Assembly (NCBI GenBank): GCA_018819265.1
Contig: JAHJQI010000046.1
Location: forward strand, 1 to 39,928
Direction of reading: 5' to 3'
DNA: 39,928 bases
Origin: Alphaproteobacteria bacterium
Lineage (GTDB): Bacteria > Pseudomonadota > Alphaproteobacteria > Rhizobiales > Hyphomicrobiaceae
The notes beneath the pieces were generated by a model that was not told the origin of the DNA, did not search any database, and was given only the letters and a program-made list of their open reading frames with translations. This document shows positions 15,736-22,917 of this stretch, piece after piece. Positions within the stretch are counted from its first letter, which is position 1; every line of letters starts with the position of its first letter. The position numbers were made by a program, and so were the translations under genes.

Positions 15736-17172
15736 GGTGGTGTAGGAGGCGGGGCGGCGGCGTTGCGCGGAGGGAGCCCGTAGGGCGAGCGCAGGGCAAC
15801 GCCGCGTAAATCGCTTTTCCCCAGGTCGTCCACAGCGGCATCGGGGACATCGAGGTCATGGGCCGACTCAGCTGTTGGTTCGGGTTTCCACACTCGAACA
15901 GACAGGAACCGAATCCCATGACCATCGACAGAGTGGCAATGAAGGAGCTGCTTGAAAAGGGCTCAGATCAAGATCTCCTCAGGGAGATGATTGCGTTCGT
16001 GGCCTCGCGCATGATGGAGGCCGAGGTCGAGAGCTTGACCGGCGCCGGCCACGGCGAGCGTTCCACCGAGCGAACGAACCAGCGCAACGGTTATCGCACA
16101 CGCGAGTGGCACACCGGCGTCGGCACCGTGCCAGTGGCGATCCCGAAGTTGCGCAAGGGCTCATATTTTCCGTCATTTCTGGAAGCGCGCCGCGCCGCCG
16201 ACAAGGCACTGATCGCAGTCATCCAGGAAGCCTACGTGCACGGCGTCTCGACGCGCTCGGTCGACGACCTCGTCAAGGCCATGGGCATGACCGGCATCTC
16301 GAAAAGCCAGGTGTCACGGCTGTGCGAGGAGATCGACGGCCGTGTGCAAGAGTTTCTCAACCGCCCGATCGAGGGCCGTTGGCCTTACGTGTGGATCGAC
16401 GCTACCTACGTGAAAACCCGTGAGGGCGGGAGGATCATCTCGGTGGCCACGATAGTGGCTGTCGGCGTCAACACGGACGGCCGCCGCGAGGTGCTCGGCA
16501 TGAGCAACGGGCCGTCGGAGGCCGAGCCGTTCTGGACCCAGTTCCTGCGCTCGCTGACGGCGCGTGGGCTTCGCGGCGTCAAGCTCATTGTCTCGGACGC
16601 GCACGAAGGCATCAAGGCGGCGACCAGAAAAGTGTTCCATGCCGGCTGGCAGCGCTGCCGCGTTCACTTCATGCGCAACGCCATGGCGCACGCCGGCGTA
16701 AAGAGCCGTGCCATGGTCGCTGCCGCCATCCGCACCGCCTTCGTGCAGGAGACCGAAGAAGCCGCGCGCGCCGAATGGCGGGCCGTGGCCGACCGCCTGC
16801 GGGGCAAGTTCCGCAAGCTCTCCGAGCTGATGGACAGCGCCGAGAACGAGGTCTTGGCCTACATGGCCTTCCCGAAAAGCCACTGGAGCCAAATCCACTC
16901 GACCAATCCGATCGAGCGGCTCAATCGCGAGATCAAGCGGCGCACCAACGTCGTCTCGATCTTCCCCAACGAGCCCGCGATTGTGCGTCTCGTCGGCGCC
17001 ATCCTGCTCGAGCAGAACGATGAGTGGGCGGTCAGCCGGCGCTACATGAGCCTGGAAACGCTCGCCGCCATCTGCGATGATCCACAGGTCAGGTCAAACG
17101 CCATCCCGGCCGCCTGACACCCGAGCCACAGTACTCGGACCATGATCGCTCCTACACCACGACCTGGGGCAC
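15725..17172 (+). mobile_element. IS256-family insertion sequence (approximate ends)
   Basis: One transposase gene flanked by imperfect inverted repeats: 15725-15748 against the complement of 17149-17172, 19 of 24 positions matching, the inner 12 bases (GTGGTGTAGGAG) identical. A second partial match to the right end (CCCCAGGTCGT at 15819-15829) would give a shorter element of about 1.35 kb, closer to the usual IS256 length, so the left end is not settled. I see no 8-9 bp target duplication at either choice, suggesting an old insertion or a rearrangement through the element. Its right end supplies the stop codon of a truncated small gene. Confidence 0.75.
15918..17117 (+). CDS. IS256 (mutator-type) transposase
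   Basis: An intact DDE transposase of 399 residues, the normal length of the family (PF00872). The catalytic residues are D161 (WIDATYVK), D227 (IVSDAHEG) and E333 (NPIERLNREIKRRT), and the C-x-x-H motif (RCRVHF, residues 247-250) lies between the second D and the E, as expected. The N-terminal part contains GHGERSTERTNQRNGYR, a typical DNA-binding region. ATG 15918 was chosen; an in-frame ATG at 15858 would add 20 unrelated residues. No frameshift is visible, so the element may still be active. Confidence 0.95.
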   Translation: MTIDRVAMKELLEKGSDQDLLREMIAFVASRMMEAEVESLTGAGHGERSTERTNQRNGYRTREWHTGVGTVPVAIPKLRKGSYFPSFLEARRAADKALIAVIQEAYVHGVSTRSVDDLVKAMGMTGISKSQVSRLCEEIDGRVQEFLNRPIEGRWPYVWIDATYVKTREGGRIISVATIVAVGVNTDGRREVLGMSNGPSEAEPFWTQFLRSLTARGLRGVKLIVSDAHEGIKAATRKVFHAGWQRCRVHFMRNAMAHAGVKSRAMVAAAIRTAFVQETEEAARAEWRAVADRLRGKFRKLSELMDSAENEVLAYMAFPKSHWSQIHSTNPIERLNREIKRRTNVVSIFPNEPAIVRLVGAILLEQNDEWAVSRRYMSLETLAAICDDPQVRSNAIPAA

Positions 17173-17285
17173 TACCGGCGTTCCTGGCGGGCATCGATCG
17201 TGCCGTCGTCATGGGCGGCGGCCGGAAGGTAAGAGGCAGCTAGCAGAACGCCGGCGGTCGCGGCAGCCAGTATCAGTTTCAACAT
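17172..17285 (-). pseudogene. Small exported protein gene truncated by the IS
   Basis: GGAG precedes an ATG (17283-17285) that opens a 37-residue frame: signal peptide MLKLILAAATAGVLLAASYL, probable cleavage after PAAA, then HDDGTIDARQERR. The stop TAG (17172-17174) lies at the right end of the insertion sequence. TIDARQERR resembles the start of small secreted Hyphomicrobiales proteins with a DGTIxxRQxxQxxRI pattern, so the gene was probably longer; the remaining part is not found left of the element. The upstream direct-repeat motif at 17404-17427 is likely its promoter element. Function unknown. Confidence 0.6.
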
Positions 17286-17403
17286 TTTGCAGTCTCCAAA
17301 AAAGAAGCGGGGAAATCGGTAGTCCGGTTCCCGACCCGATGGTCTTTCGCGGGGAGGGTGATCGGCGCCCCAGCAGCTTGTTCTTGAGAATGGCGGGACT
17401 GCC

Positions 17404-17427
17404 TTGAACGTAGCCTGAACGGAATCG
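17404..17427 (-). promoter_or_regulatory. Direct-repeat motif upstream of the truncated small gene
   Basis: On the minus strand CGTTCAGGCTA is followed immediately by CGTTCAAGGCA, an 11-bp-spaced direct repeat of the kind bound by OmpR/PhoB-family regulators. It lies 118 bases before the start at 17285. A 21-of-24 match lies 116 bases before the small gene at 21673-21885. Confidence 0.45.
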
Positions 17428-17452
17428 TGTTTCTCAAACTGGAGGCCAATTC

Positions 17453-17484
17453 AAAAAAAGCCCGGTGCATTCAGAGCACCGGGC
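17453..17484 (-). terminator. Rho-independent terminator of the nuo operon
   Basis: GCCCGGTGC (17460-17468) and GCACCGGGC (17476-17484) form a perfect 9-bp stem with a 7-base loop. On the minus strand it is followed by seven T. It lies 35 bases beyond the nuoD stop codon. Confidence 0.9.
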
Positions 17485-17519
17485 CACTTCCGTTCATCGC
17501 CGCCACTTGCGTTGATCGC

Positions 17520-18710
17520 CTACCTGTCAATCTCACCGAACACGATGTCGAGGGACCCGAGGATGGCGGAGACGTCGGCCAGCATGTGGCCGCGGTTCAT
17601 GTAGTCCATGGCGGCCAGATGCGGGAAGCCGGGCGCGCGGATCTTGCAGCGGTAAGGTTTGTTCGAACCGTCGGAGACGAGATAGACGCCGAACTCGCCC
17701 TTGGGGGCTTCGACGCAGGCGTAAACCTCGCCCTCGGGGACATGAACGCCCTCGGTGTAGAGCTTGAAGTGATGGATGAGCGCTTCCATCGAGCGTTTCA
17801 TTTCGCCGCGCTTGGGCGGCACGACCTTCTTGTCCTCGGTCGAGAAGGGACCGGCGCCGCTGACCGAGCGCAGCTTTTCGCAGGCCGCCTTCATGATGCG
17901 GACCGACTGGCGCATCTCTTCCATGCGGATCAAATAGCGGTCGTAGCAGTCGCCGTTCTTGCCGATCGGAATATCGAAGTCGAACTCATGGTAGCGTTCG
18001 TAGGGCTGAGACTTCCGCAAATCCCAGGCCGCGCCCGAGCCGCGCACCATGACGCCGGAAAAACCGAGGTCGAAGGCTTCCTTCAGCGAGACAACGCCGA
18101 TGTCGACGTTGCGCTGCTTGAAGATGCGGTTGTTGGTCAAAAGCCCCTCGATATCGTCGCAGACTTTCAGGAACGGATCGCACCAGTCGTAGATGTCGTC
18201 GATCAATTCGGGCGGCAGATCCTGGTGAACGCCGCCGATGCGGAAATACTTCGCGTGCATGCGCGAACCCGAAGCACGCTCATAGAACACCATCAGTTTT
18301 TCACGTTCTTCAAATCCCCAAAGCGGCGGGGTCAGTGCGCCGACGTCCATGGCCTGCGTCGTGACATTGAGCAGGTGAGAGAGGATGCGGCCGATCTCGG
18401 AATATAGAACGCGGATATAGGAACCGCGCGCAGGAATCTCGAGGCCGAGCAGCTTTTCGGCGGCCATGCAGAAGGCGTGCTCCTGGTTCATTGGCGCGAC
18501 ATAATCGAGGCGGTCGAAATAGCCGATCGCCTGCAGGTAGGTCTTGTGCTCGATCAGCTTCTCGGTGCCGCGATGCAGAAGGCCGACGTGCGGGTCGACC
18601 CGCTCGACAACCTCGCCGTCAAGTTCGAGCACGAGGCGCAGCACGCCATGGGCTACCATGTGCTGCGGCCCGAAGTTGATGTTGAACTGGCGGATATCTG
18701 TTTCGGCCAT
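17520..18710 (-). CDS. nuoD: NADH-quinone oxidoreductase subunit D (NuoD)
   Basis: The 49-kDa subunit of respiratory complex I, 396 residues, which with NuoB forms the quinone site at the end of the Fe-S chain. Family blocks are clear: [56 protein letters not shown], and the C-terminal DIVFGEIDR. One oddity: the near-invariant GPQHPxxHG block reads GPQHMVAHG (residues 14-22), so a conserved Pro is Met, although both His residues are kept. ATG 18710 has GAGG 8 bases upstream. It is separated from nuoC by a thioesterase and a four-helix-bundle gene and is followed by a strong terminator. Confidence 0.97.
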   Translation of the reverse strand: MAETDIRQFNINFGPQHMVAHGVLRLVLELDGEVVERVDPHVGLLHRGTEKLIEHKTYLQAIGYFDRLDYVAPMNQEHAFCMAAEKLLGLEIPARGSYIRVLYSEIGRILSHLLNVTTQAMDVGALTPPLWGFEEREKLMVFYERASGSRMHAKYFRIGGVHQDLPPELIDDIYDWCDPFLKVCDDIEGLLTNNRIFKQRNVDIGVVSLKEAFDLGFSGVMVRGSGAAWDLRKSQPYERYHEFDFDIPIGKNGDCYDRYLIRMEEMRQSVRIMKAACEKLRSVSGAGPFSTEDKKVVPPKRGEMKRSMEALIHHFKLYTEGVHVPEGEVYACVEAPKGEFGVYLVSDGSNKPYRCKIRAPGFPHLAAMDYMNRGHMLADVSAILGSLDIVFGEIDR

Positions 18711-18770
18711 CTATGCCTCGCGTCGTGCTTTTTGGGGCGTGCATTTCGTTTGCGAACGGTGGTTGTGGAA

Positions 18771-18807
18771 AGTGAGTAGTGAGTAGTGAGTAGTGAGTAG
18801 TGAGTAG
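18771..18807. repeat. 7-bp tandem array (GAGTAGT), about 5.3 copies
   Basis: Contiguous copies start at 18774, 18781, 18788, 18795 and 18802 (the last incomplete), with a partial copy before. It lies 16 bases beyond the stop of the four-helix-bundle gene and 60 bases upstream of nuoD. Positions 18772-18798 are the exact reverse complement of 19214-19240. Confidence 0.95.
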
Positions 18808-18823
18808 AATGGTTACCGCACGG

Positions 18824-19192
18824 TCAGCGTGCCTCCAACGTTCGGATCAGCGCTCTGATCATGCGGCCAAGTTCATCGCAGTCATTTAGTAGAGGTTTCG
18901 ATTTTTGGGTGCTCACGATTTCCACGCGCGTACTGAGTAACAAATGAGTTTCCACTTCCTTCAGCGAACCCTGAGCCACTCTTAGGAACTGGATAAAGAC
19001 TTTTGTCTGCTCGCGCCCCTGTCCCTCAGCAATGTTGGCGGCAATGGATGCGGCTGCGCGTCGAATTTGGGCCGTTAGTCCGTAGCATTCCTCCTTTGGA
19101 AACTCGGAAGTCAAGCGATAGCAAGATACCGCAAGGTCCATGGCCTTCTGCCATACAAACAGGTCTCGGTACGACTTGATCGCATTGTCCAC
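18824..19192 (-). CDS. Four-helix bundle protein of the 23S rRNA intervening-sequence (S23/IVP) family
   Basis: A 122-residue, nearly all-helical protein. The family signature (TIGR02436/PF05635) is clear: RDLFVWQKAMDLAVSCYRLT at residues 9-28, FPKEECYGLTAQIRRAAASI, then ANIAEGQGR and FIQFLRVAQGSLKEVETHL. Relatives are encoded in intervening sequences of bacterial 23S rRNA, and the diversity-generating-retroelement accessory protein Avd has the same fold; a nucleic-acid-binding role is suspected but not established. The start is GTG 19192, with no Shine-Dalgarno: the bases upstream are the heptamer array itself. The gene lies between the thioesterase and nuoD, enclosed by inverted heptamer arrays. 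It is not part of normal nuo operons. Confidence 0.9.
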   Translation of the reverse strand: MDNAIKSYRDLFVWQKAMDLAVSCYRLTSEFPKEECYGLTAQIRRAAASIAANIAEGQGREQTKVFIQFLRVAQGSLKEVETHLLLSTRVEIVSTQKSKPLLNDCDELGRMIRALIRTLEAR

Positions 19193-19197
19193 GTTGC

Positions 19198-19240
19198 ACT
19201 ACTCACTGCCACCACTCACTACTCACTACTCACTACTCAC
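19198..19240. repeat. 7-bp tandem array (ACTACTC), inverted relative to 18771-18807
   Basis: Three perfect contiguous copies (19218-19238), one copy with a mismatch at 19211 and a detached copy at 19198. It lies 5 bases upstream of the GTG start of the four-helix gene and ends 4 bases before the thioesterase stop codon. Read on the minus strand it contains TAG and TGA in every frame. Confidence 0.95.
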
Positions 19241-19244
19241 TTCC

Positions 19245-19682
19245 TCAGTCGAGTCCCGCAACTCCCGCCGCTGCGGCCTTCTGATTGACACGCGCCTTGA
19301 ACCTGTCCCACGGCACCACCATGCGCTGGTGGGTGCCTTCGCCTATCGTGTCGATACCGTCGTGCGCCTTGACGCTGAACGTGATCCGACGACCCTCGAC
19401 CTTCGTGCATTCGGCACTGACCGTAATGGTCTGTCCCGGTAGCGTTGCCGCCGAATGCGAGACGTCGACGTGGATACCAAGCGAACCTTCGCCTTCGTCC
19501 ATGTGCGGGGCCAGCACCTTGAGGGCCGCCCACTCCATCAGGCCGACGTGAAACCCTGTCGCGAACACCGCCGGCATGTCCTGGAACTCGGGCGCTTCGG
19601 GATAGAGCGCGGGCACCGTTTTCGTCGCCGGCACGGTGAACTTGAATTCGGCGCGCATTCCTGGCTGCAGTGTTGGCTTCAT
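19245..19682 (-). CDS. FlK-like hotdog-fold acyl-CoA thioesterase
   Basis: A 145-residue hotdog thioesterase. Counting from ATG 19682, T42, E50, H76, G69 and R120 are all present at the positions described for the fluoroacetyl-CoA thioesterase FlK of Streptomyces cattleya, and F33 matches one of its two lid phenylalanines (the other, F36, is M36). Relevant segments are VFATGFHVGLMEW and GIHVDVSHSAAT. The enzyme should therefore hydrolyse a short acyl-CoA; fluoroacetyl-CoA itself is not implied, because related proteins of unknown substrate are widespread. It begins 2 bases after the nuoC stop, with AAAGG upstream, so it is translated with the nuo operon. TTG 19688 is an alternative start. Confidence 0.88.
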   Translation of the reverse strand: MKPTLQPGMRAEFKFTVPATKTVPALYPEAPEFQDMPAVFATGFHVGLMEWAALKVLAPHMDEGEGSLGIHVDVSHSAATLPGQTITVSAECTKVEGRRITFSVKAHDGIDTIGEGTHQRMVVPWDRFKARVNQKAAAAGVAGLD

Positions 19683-19684
19683 CT

Positions 19685-20320
19685 TCAACCTTTACCCGCT
19701 CCGCCGCTCGCCTTCTCATCGCCGGGAAGTTGATAGTCGGCTCCCTCCCATGGGCTTTCGAAATCGAAAGAGCGGAATTCCTGGGTGAGGCTGACCGGTT
19801 CGTAGACCACCCGCTTCTTCTCATCGTCGTAGCGGACCTCGACATAGCCCGTCAGCGGGAAATCCTTGCGCAGGGGATAGCCCTGAAAGCCGTAGTCGGT
19901 CAGCAGCCGGCGCAGATCCGGGTGGCCGGAGAACAGTATGCCGTACATGTCGTAAGCTTCGCGCTCGAACCAGTTGGCGGCCGGGAATACGTCGATCGCG
20001 CTCGGTACCGGCGCTGTCTCGTTGGTCTGCAGCTTGACGCGGATGCGCAAGTTATTGCGCGGGCTCAGTAAGTGATAAACGACATCAAACCGGTTCTCGC
20101 GGGCCGGCCAGTCGACGCCGCAGATATCGATCAGCACTTCGCAGCGGCAGCGGCTGTCGTCGCGCAGAAACTTCAGCACCTGGGCGATGTGCTCGCGGGC
20201 GACATTGATGGTCAGTTCGCCGTGGCGGATGCTGGCCCCCAAAAAAGCCGTCGCCATCTTGTTTGGAAGGTGGGTTTCAGCCAGATCCACCAGCGTGTCG
20301 TCAATGGTTTGCTGCGCCAT
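19685..20320 (-). CDS. nuoC: NADH-quinone oxidoreductase subunit C (NuoC)
   Basis: The 30-kDa subunit of complex I, 211 residues, part of the peripheral arm next to NuoD. Family motifs: [24 protein letters not shown] near residues 63-86, and the signature [42 protein letters not shown] near 114-155. The C-terminus is the usual charged tail. Separate nuoC and nuoD genes (not fused) are normal for alphaproteobacteria. The gap to nuoB is 45 bases. Its TGA lies just before the ATG of the thioesterase gene. Confidence 0.97.
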   Translation of the reverse strand: MAQQTIDDTLVDLAETHLPNKMATAFLGASIRHGELTINVAREHIAQVLKFLRDDSRCRCEVLIDICGVDWPARENRFDVVYHLLSPRNNLRIRVKLQTNETAPVPSAIDVFPAANWFEREAYDMYGILFSGHPDLRRLLTDYGFQGYPLRKDFPLTGYVEVRYDDEKKRVVYEPVSLTQEFRSFDFESPWEGADYQLPGDEKASGGAGKG

Positions 20321-20365
20321 TGCGGCTTTAGCTCCTCGCCAAATATTCTCTTTGCAGACCCGGGG

Positions 20366-20932
20366 TCAGCGGGCGATGGTACCGGTACGGCGGATCTTGC
20401 GTTGCAGCAGCAGCACGCCGTAGAGCAGCGCCTCGGCGGTCGGCGGGCAGCCGGGCACGTAGATATCGACCGGCACGATGCGGTCGCAGCCGCGCACCAC
20501 CGAATAGGAATAGTGGTAGTAGCCGCCGCCGTTGGCGCACGATCCCATGGAGATGACGTAGCGCGGTTCCGGCATCTGGTCGTAGACCTTGCGCAATGCG
20601 GGCGCCATCTTGTTGGTCAGCGTGCCGGCCACGATCATGACGTCGGACTGGCGCGGGGAGGCGCGAGGGGCAAAGCCGAAGCGCTCGAGGTCGTAGCGCG
20701 GCATCGAGGCCTGCATCATCTCGACGGCGCAACAGGCGAGGCCGAACGTCATCCACATCAAGGAACCGGTTCGCGCCCAGTTGATGAGGTCGTCGGTCGT
20801 GGTGACAAGGAAGCCCTTGTCGGCCAGTTCATTGTTGATCTCGGTGAAGTAGGGATCAGGGCGCACGTCGCCGCCGCCCGCGCCTTCGCGAACCTTATCG
20901 AACTGCACTTGAGGCGGCAGGATCAATCCCAT
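20366..20932 (-). CDS. nuoB: NADH-quinone oxidoreductase subunit B (NuoB)
   Basis: The 20-kDa (PSST) subunit of complex I, 188 residues, which carries the terminal [4Fe-4S] cluster N2 that reduces quinone. The four ligands are visible: the tandem cysteines C67-C68 in [10 protein letters not shown]132 in SMGSCAN and C162 in [17 protein letters not shown] 20932 (MGLILPP) overlaps the end of nuoA by 10 bases, and AAAGGG lies upstream; an in-frame ATG at 20953 would lie further inside nuoA. Composition and length are typical. Confidence 0.97.
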   Translation of the reverse strand: MGLILPPQVQFDKVREGAGGGDVRPDPYFTEINNELADKGFLVTTTDDLINWARTGSLMWMTFGLACCAVEMMQASMPRYDLERFGFAPRASPRQSDVMIVAGTLTNKMAPALRKVYDQMPEPRYVISMGSCANGGGYYHYSYSVVRGCDRIVPVDIYVPGCPPTAEALLYGVLLLQRKIRRTGTIAR

Positions 20933-21288
20933 TCGAGAGCACCCTTTCTCCATTCATAGATGAAGCCGATGGTCAGCACCACGAGGAACACCATCATCGA
21001 CCAGAAACCGAACAGGCCGATGTCGCGGAAGGCCGCGGCCCAGGGAAAGAGAAATGCAATTTCGAGGTCGAAGATGATGAACAGCAGGCAGACGAGATAG
21101 AAGCGCACGTCGAACTTCATTCGGGCGTCGTCGAAGGCTGCAAAACCGCACTCGTAGGCGGAGACCTTCTCCGGATCTGGATTGCGGATCGCGATCAGAA
21201 AAGGCGCGATGACGAGAGCGCCGGCGATGACCAGGGCGACCCCGAGAAAGACCACAATCGGCAAATAGTCGAGAAGCAATTGGTTCAT
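20923..21288 (-). CDS. nuoA: NADH-quinone oxidoreductase subunit A (NuoA)
   Basis: A small membrane subunit of complex I at the junction of the two arms, 121 residues with three transmembrane helices (about 8-30, 62-85, 91-112). The family block [43 protein letters not shown] is present, including the loop cysteine of YECGF. ATG 21288 ([10 protein letters not shown]) gives the standard length; a longer frame from 21327 adds 13 atypical residues. It is the first gene of the operon nuoA-B-C-thioesterase-four-helix-D. Its promoter should lie between 21289 and tRNA-Asp at 21505. Confidence 0.95.
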   Translation of the reverse strand: MNQLLLDYLPIVVFLGVALVIAGALVIAPFLIAIRNPDPEKVSAYECGFAAFDDARMKFDVRFYLVCLLFIIFDLEIAFLFPWAAAFRDIGLFGFWSMMVFLVVLTIGFIYEWRKGALEWD

Positions 21289-21504
21289 TTCGGCTGTCGC
21301 TCCGGCTCGCACTCCCAGGTCCGCCACACGTGCACGGTTGCGCGGCGGCGCCGCGATCTTCCCCAGGCTCTACAGGGTTCGAAAAGAACACGCAATTGGG
21401 CTTACGTAAACCGTCCAGCATGTCGCTCCCTTCAGGGGCGGCAAGCGTCGAAGGCCGGGCTTATTCTTGAAGGGAATTGCAGGTCACGGCCAGTCTTTAT
21501 GGAC

Positions 21505-21581
<77 letters not shown>

Positions 21582-21672
21582 AATCGACACGCGCGCCGCA
21601 GGCGGCGCGCTGTTCAGGCCGTCCGATCTACGTGGTATCGGAGGGCAAGTCAAGGAGATAGATGAAGCCGTA

Positions 21673-21885
21673 TCAGGCTGCCGAACGATCCGAATCGGGG
21701 GCTTCGCAGACGGGTTGCGACGAGGTTTGATCGGTCCCCGCCAGCAGCGCGGCCAGCTGTTCCTTGGCGGCGCGCAGGTTGGCGACAAGCGTATCGACGC
21801 TGCCATCGAGTGCTGGAGCGTCGGTAGCCCCTGCCGCTGCGATCAGTTCGCTCGTGTCCGTCGAGATTTCATTCACGTCCGTCAT
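21673..21885 (-). CDS. Small hypothetical protein, 70 residues
   Basis: GGAG lies 9 bases before ATG 21885. The protein is acidic and Ala/Thr/Ser-rich: MTDVNEISTDTSELIAAAG, then a short predicted helix (VDTLVANLRAAKEQLAALLAG, residues 30-50) and a disordered C-terminus with one cysteine. No signal peptide or recognised domain. The gene lies between tRNA-Asp and tRNA-Val. A direct-repeat motif 116 bases upstream is shared with the truncated small gene at 17172-17285, which supports it as a real, regulated gene. Function unknown. Confidence 0.55.
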   Translation of the reverse strand: MTDVNEISTDTSELIAAAGATDAPALDGSVDTLVANLRAAKEQLAALLAGTDQTSSQPVCEAPDSDRSAA

Positions 21886-22258
21886 GCTGATCTACTCCGC
21901 AGTTACCTCCGCCGTGGCCCGCATACTGCGCGAAACGCGCTGGCGCGCCGGAGTGGCAATCACGCCTTTTCCACTGGTTGTTCATTTCTGGTGGAAACTA
22001 CTTGAACGCAGCCTGAACCGATTCGTTGCGTGGGAGAAGTGCCACAGGGAACAGGGCGGCGAACTGGGGAGTGGGGAAATCGGGAATTGAGAATATGCTG
22101 CGGGGCGGCCTGTTCGGCCGGGGCTGCGGTCGCAGCCCTGGTGTCGGGAAGTCTGCTGGTTTCGGATTGTCCGGGAGCAAGGCGACCCGGCGCAACCGCC
22201 GCCCAAGCGGAGGGCCAGGGCACCCTTGGGTGCCCGGTACGGCCCGTGAGTGAAATCA
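21886..22258. other. Gene-free region between the small gene and tRNA-Val
   Basis: A 373-base region. Apart from the direct-repeat motif at 22002-22025 I see no gene, terminator or repeat. Open frames here are short or run through the tRNA. Confidence 0.55.
22002..22025 (-). promoter_or_regulatory. Direct-repeat motif upstream of the small gene at 21673-21885
   Basis: On the minus strand GGTTCAGGCTG is followed by CGTTCAAGTAG, an 11-bp-spaced direct repeat. It matches 17404-17427 at 21 of 24 positions and lies 116 bases before ATG 21885. The pattern fits an OmpR-family response regulator; the regulator is not identified. Confidence 0.45.
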
Positions 22259-22333
22259 TGGTGGGCGGTGAGAGGGTCGAACTCCCGACATCCTCGGTGT
22301 AAACGAGGCGCTCTACCACTGAGCTAACCGCCC
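22259..22333 (-). tRNA. tRNA-Val (anticodon TAC)
   Basis: A 75-base cloverleaf with acceptor stem GGGCGGT/ACCGCCC, discriminator A and encoded CCA. The anticodon arm CCTCG-TTTACAC-CGAGG gives TAC. Position between hup and nuo is typical for Hyphomicrobiales. Confidence 0.97.
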
Positions 22334-22517
22334 GATCTGGGAAAGTTCTTCTAGTCGCGTGCGGGGCTGGAGGCAAGCATGAGAAGCAAACTTGCGGCTT
22401 GGCGGAAAGCTCCGGCAAGCGGCACTCGACCGCAGAAATAAAATAGAGGGGCGCGCGGCCCCTCTCGTTCTTCTCGCAGTGATCGCCGATCGCGCGGCAA
22501 ATAAGGCTGTCGCCGGC

Positions 22518-22739
22518 TCAGGCTTTCTTGGCCTTCTTGGCTGGGGCTTTCTTGGCAGCGGGCTTGGCGGTCGCCTTCTTGGCAGGCGCCTTGGCTGCGG
22601 CTTTCGGCTTGTCGGCGACCTGCGTCAGCGCCGAAGCCGCAAGCTTCTTGATCTCTGCGGGCGACACCGAAGAGGGGTCTTTCATTGCCTTGCTGGCGAT
22701 CGAAGCGACCGCTGCAGATGTCTTTTCGTCTTTGGCCAT
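22518..22739 (-). CDS. Small Lys/Ala-rich histone-like protein
   Basis: A 73-residue basic protein. Residues 1-40 (MAKDEKTSAAVASIASKAMK, then DPSSVSPAEIKKLAASALTQ) look like a short helical domain. Residues 42-73 are a repeat of Lys, Ala and Pro (KAAAKAPAKKATAKPAAKKA) closely resembling the tail of histone H1-like proteins. This suggests non-specific binding to DNA or RNA. It lies 180 bases downstream of the HU gene on the same strand, consistent with a nucleoid role (inference). ATG 22739 was preferred over 22778, because the extra 13 residues look unrelated and the family starts MAKDEK. No strong Shine-Dalgarno is visible. Confidence 0.7.
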   Translation of the reverse strand: MAKDEKTSAAVASIASKAMKDPSSVSPAEIKKLAASALTQVADKPKAAAKAPAKKATAKPAAKKAPAKKAKKA

Positions 22740-22874
22740 GGTCTTGGTCCGTTGATCGTTGATTTGATGATTGGGCAACCAAAGCGATACGAAGCAGACT
22801 CACTCTTGCTGCCTACGCACGACCGCGAATTTCGCAGTCCTCCGTCTCCGCCAGCTTTCGCGCTCAGGCAAAAG

Positions 22875-22908
22875 GGCGTCGCGCCATCCCCGTTTCCGGA
22901 GATGGCGC
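22875..22908 (-). terminator. Terminator-like hairpin after the HU gene
   Basis: GCGCCATC (22881-22888) and GATGGCGC (22901-22908) form an 8-bp stem 9 bases after the HU stop codon. The T run on the minus strand (CCCTTTTG) starts several bases beyond the stem, so strength is uncertain. Confidence 0.5.
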
Positions 22909-22917
22909 TGGCAGACT

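Noticed and set aside
15819..17169. Shorter IS256 element using CCCCAGGTCGT as the left end
   Set aside because: Only 11 bases match the right end and pairing stops there, against 19 of 24 for the ends at 15725 and 17172. It is kept as an alternative because its length is closer to typical.
18824..19240. Diversity-generating retroelement suggested by the Avd-like four-helix fold
   Set aside because: No reverse transcriptase, template repeat or variable repeat is visible in the window; the gene is better placed in the 23S rRNA intervening-sequence protein family.
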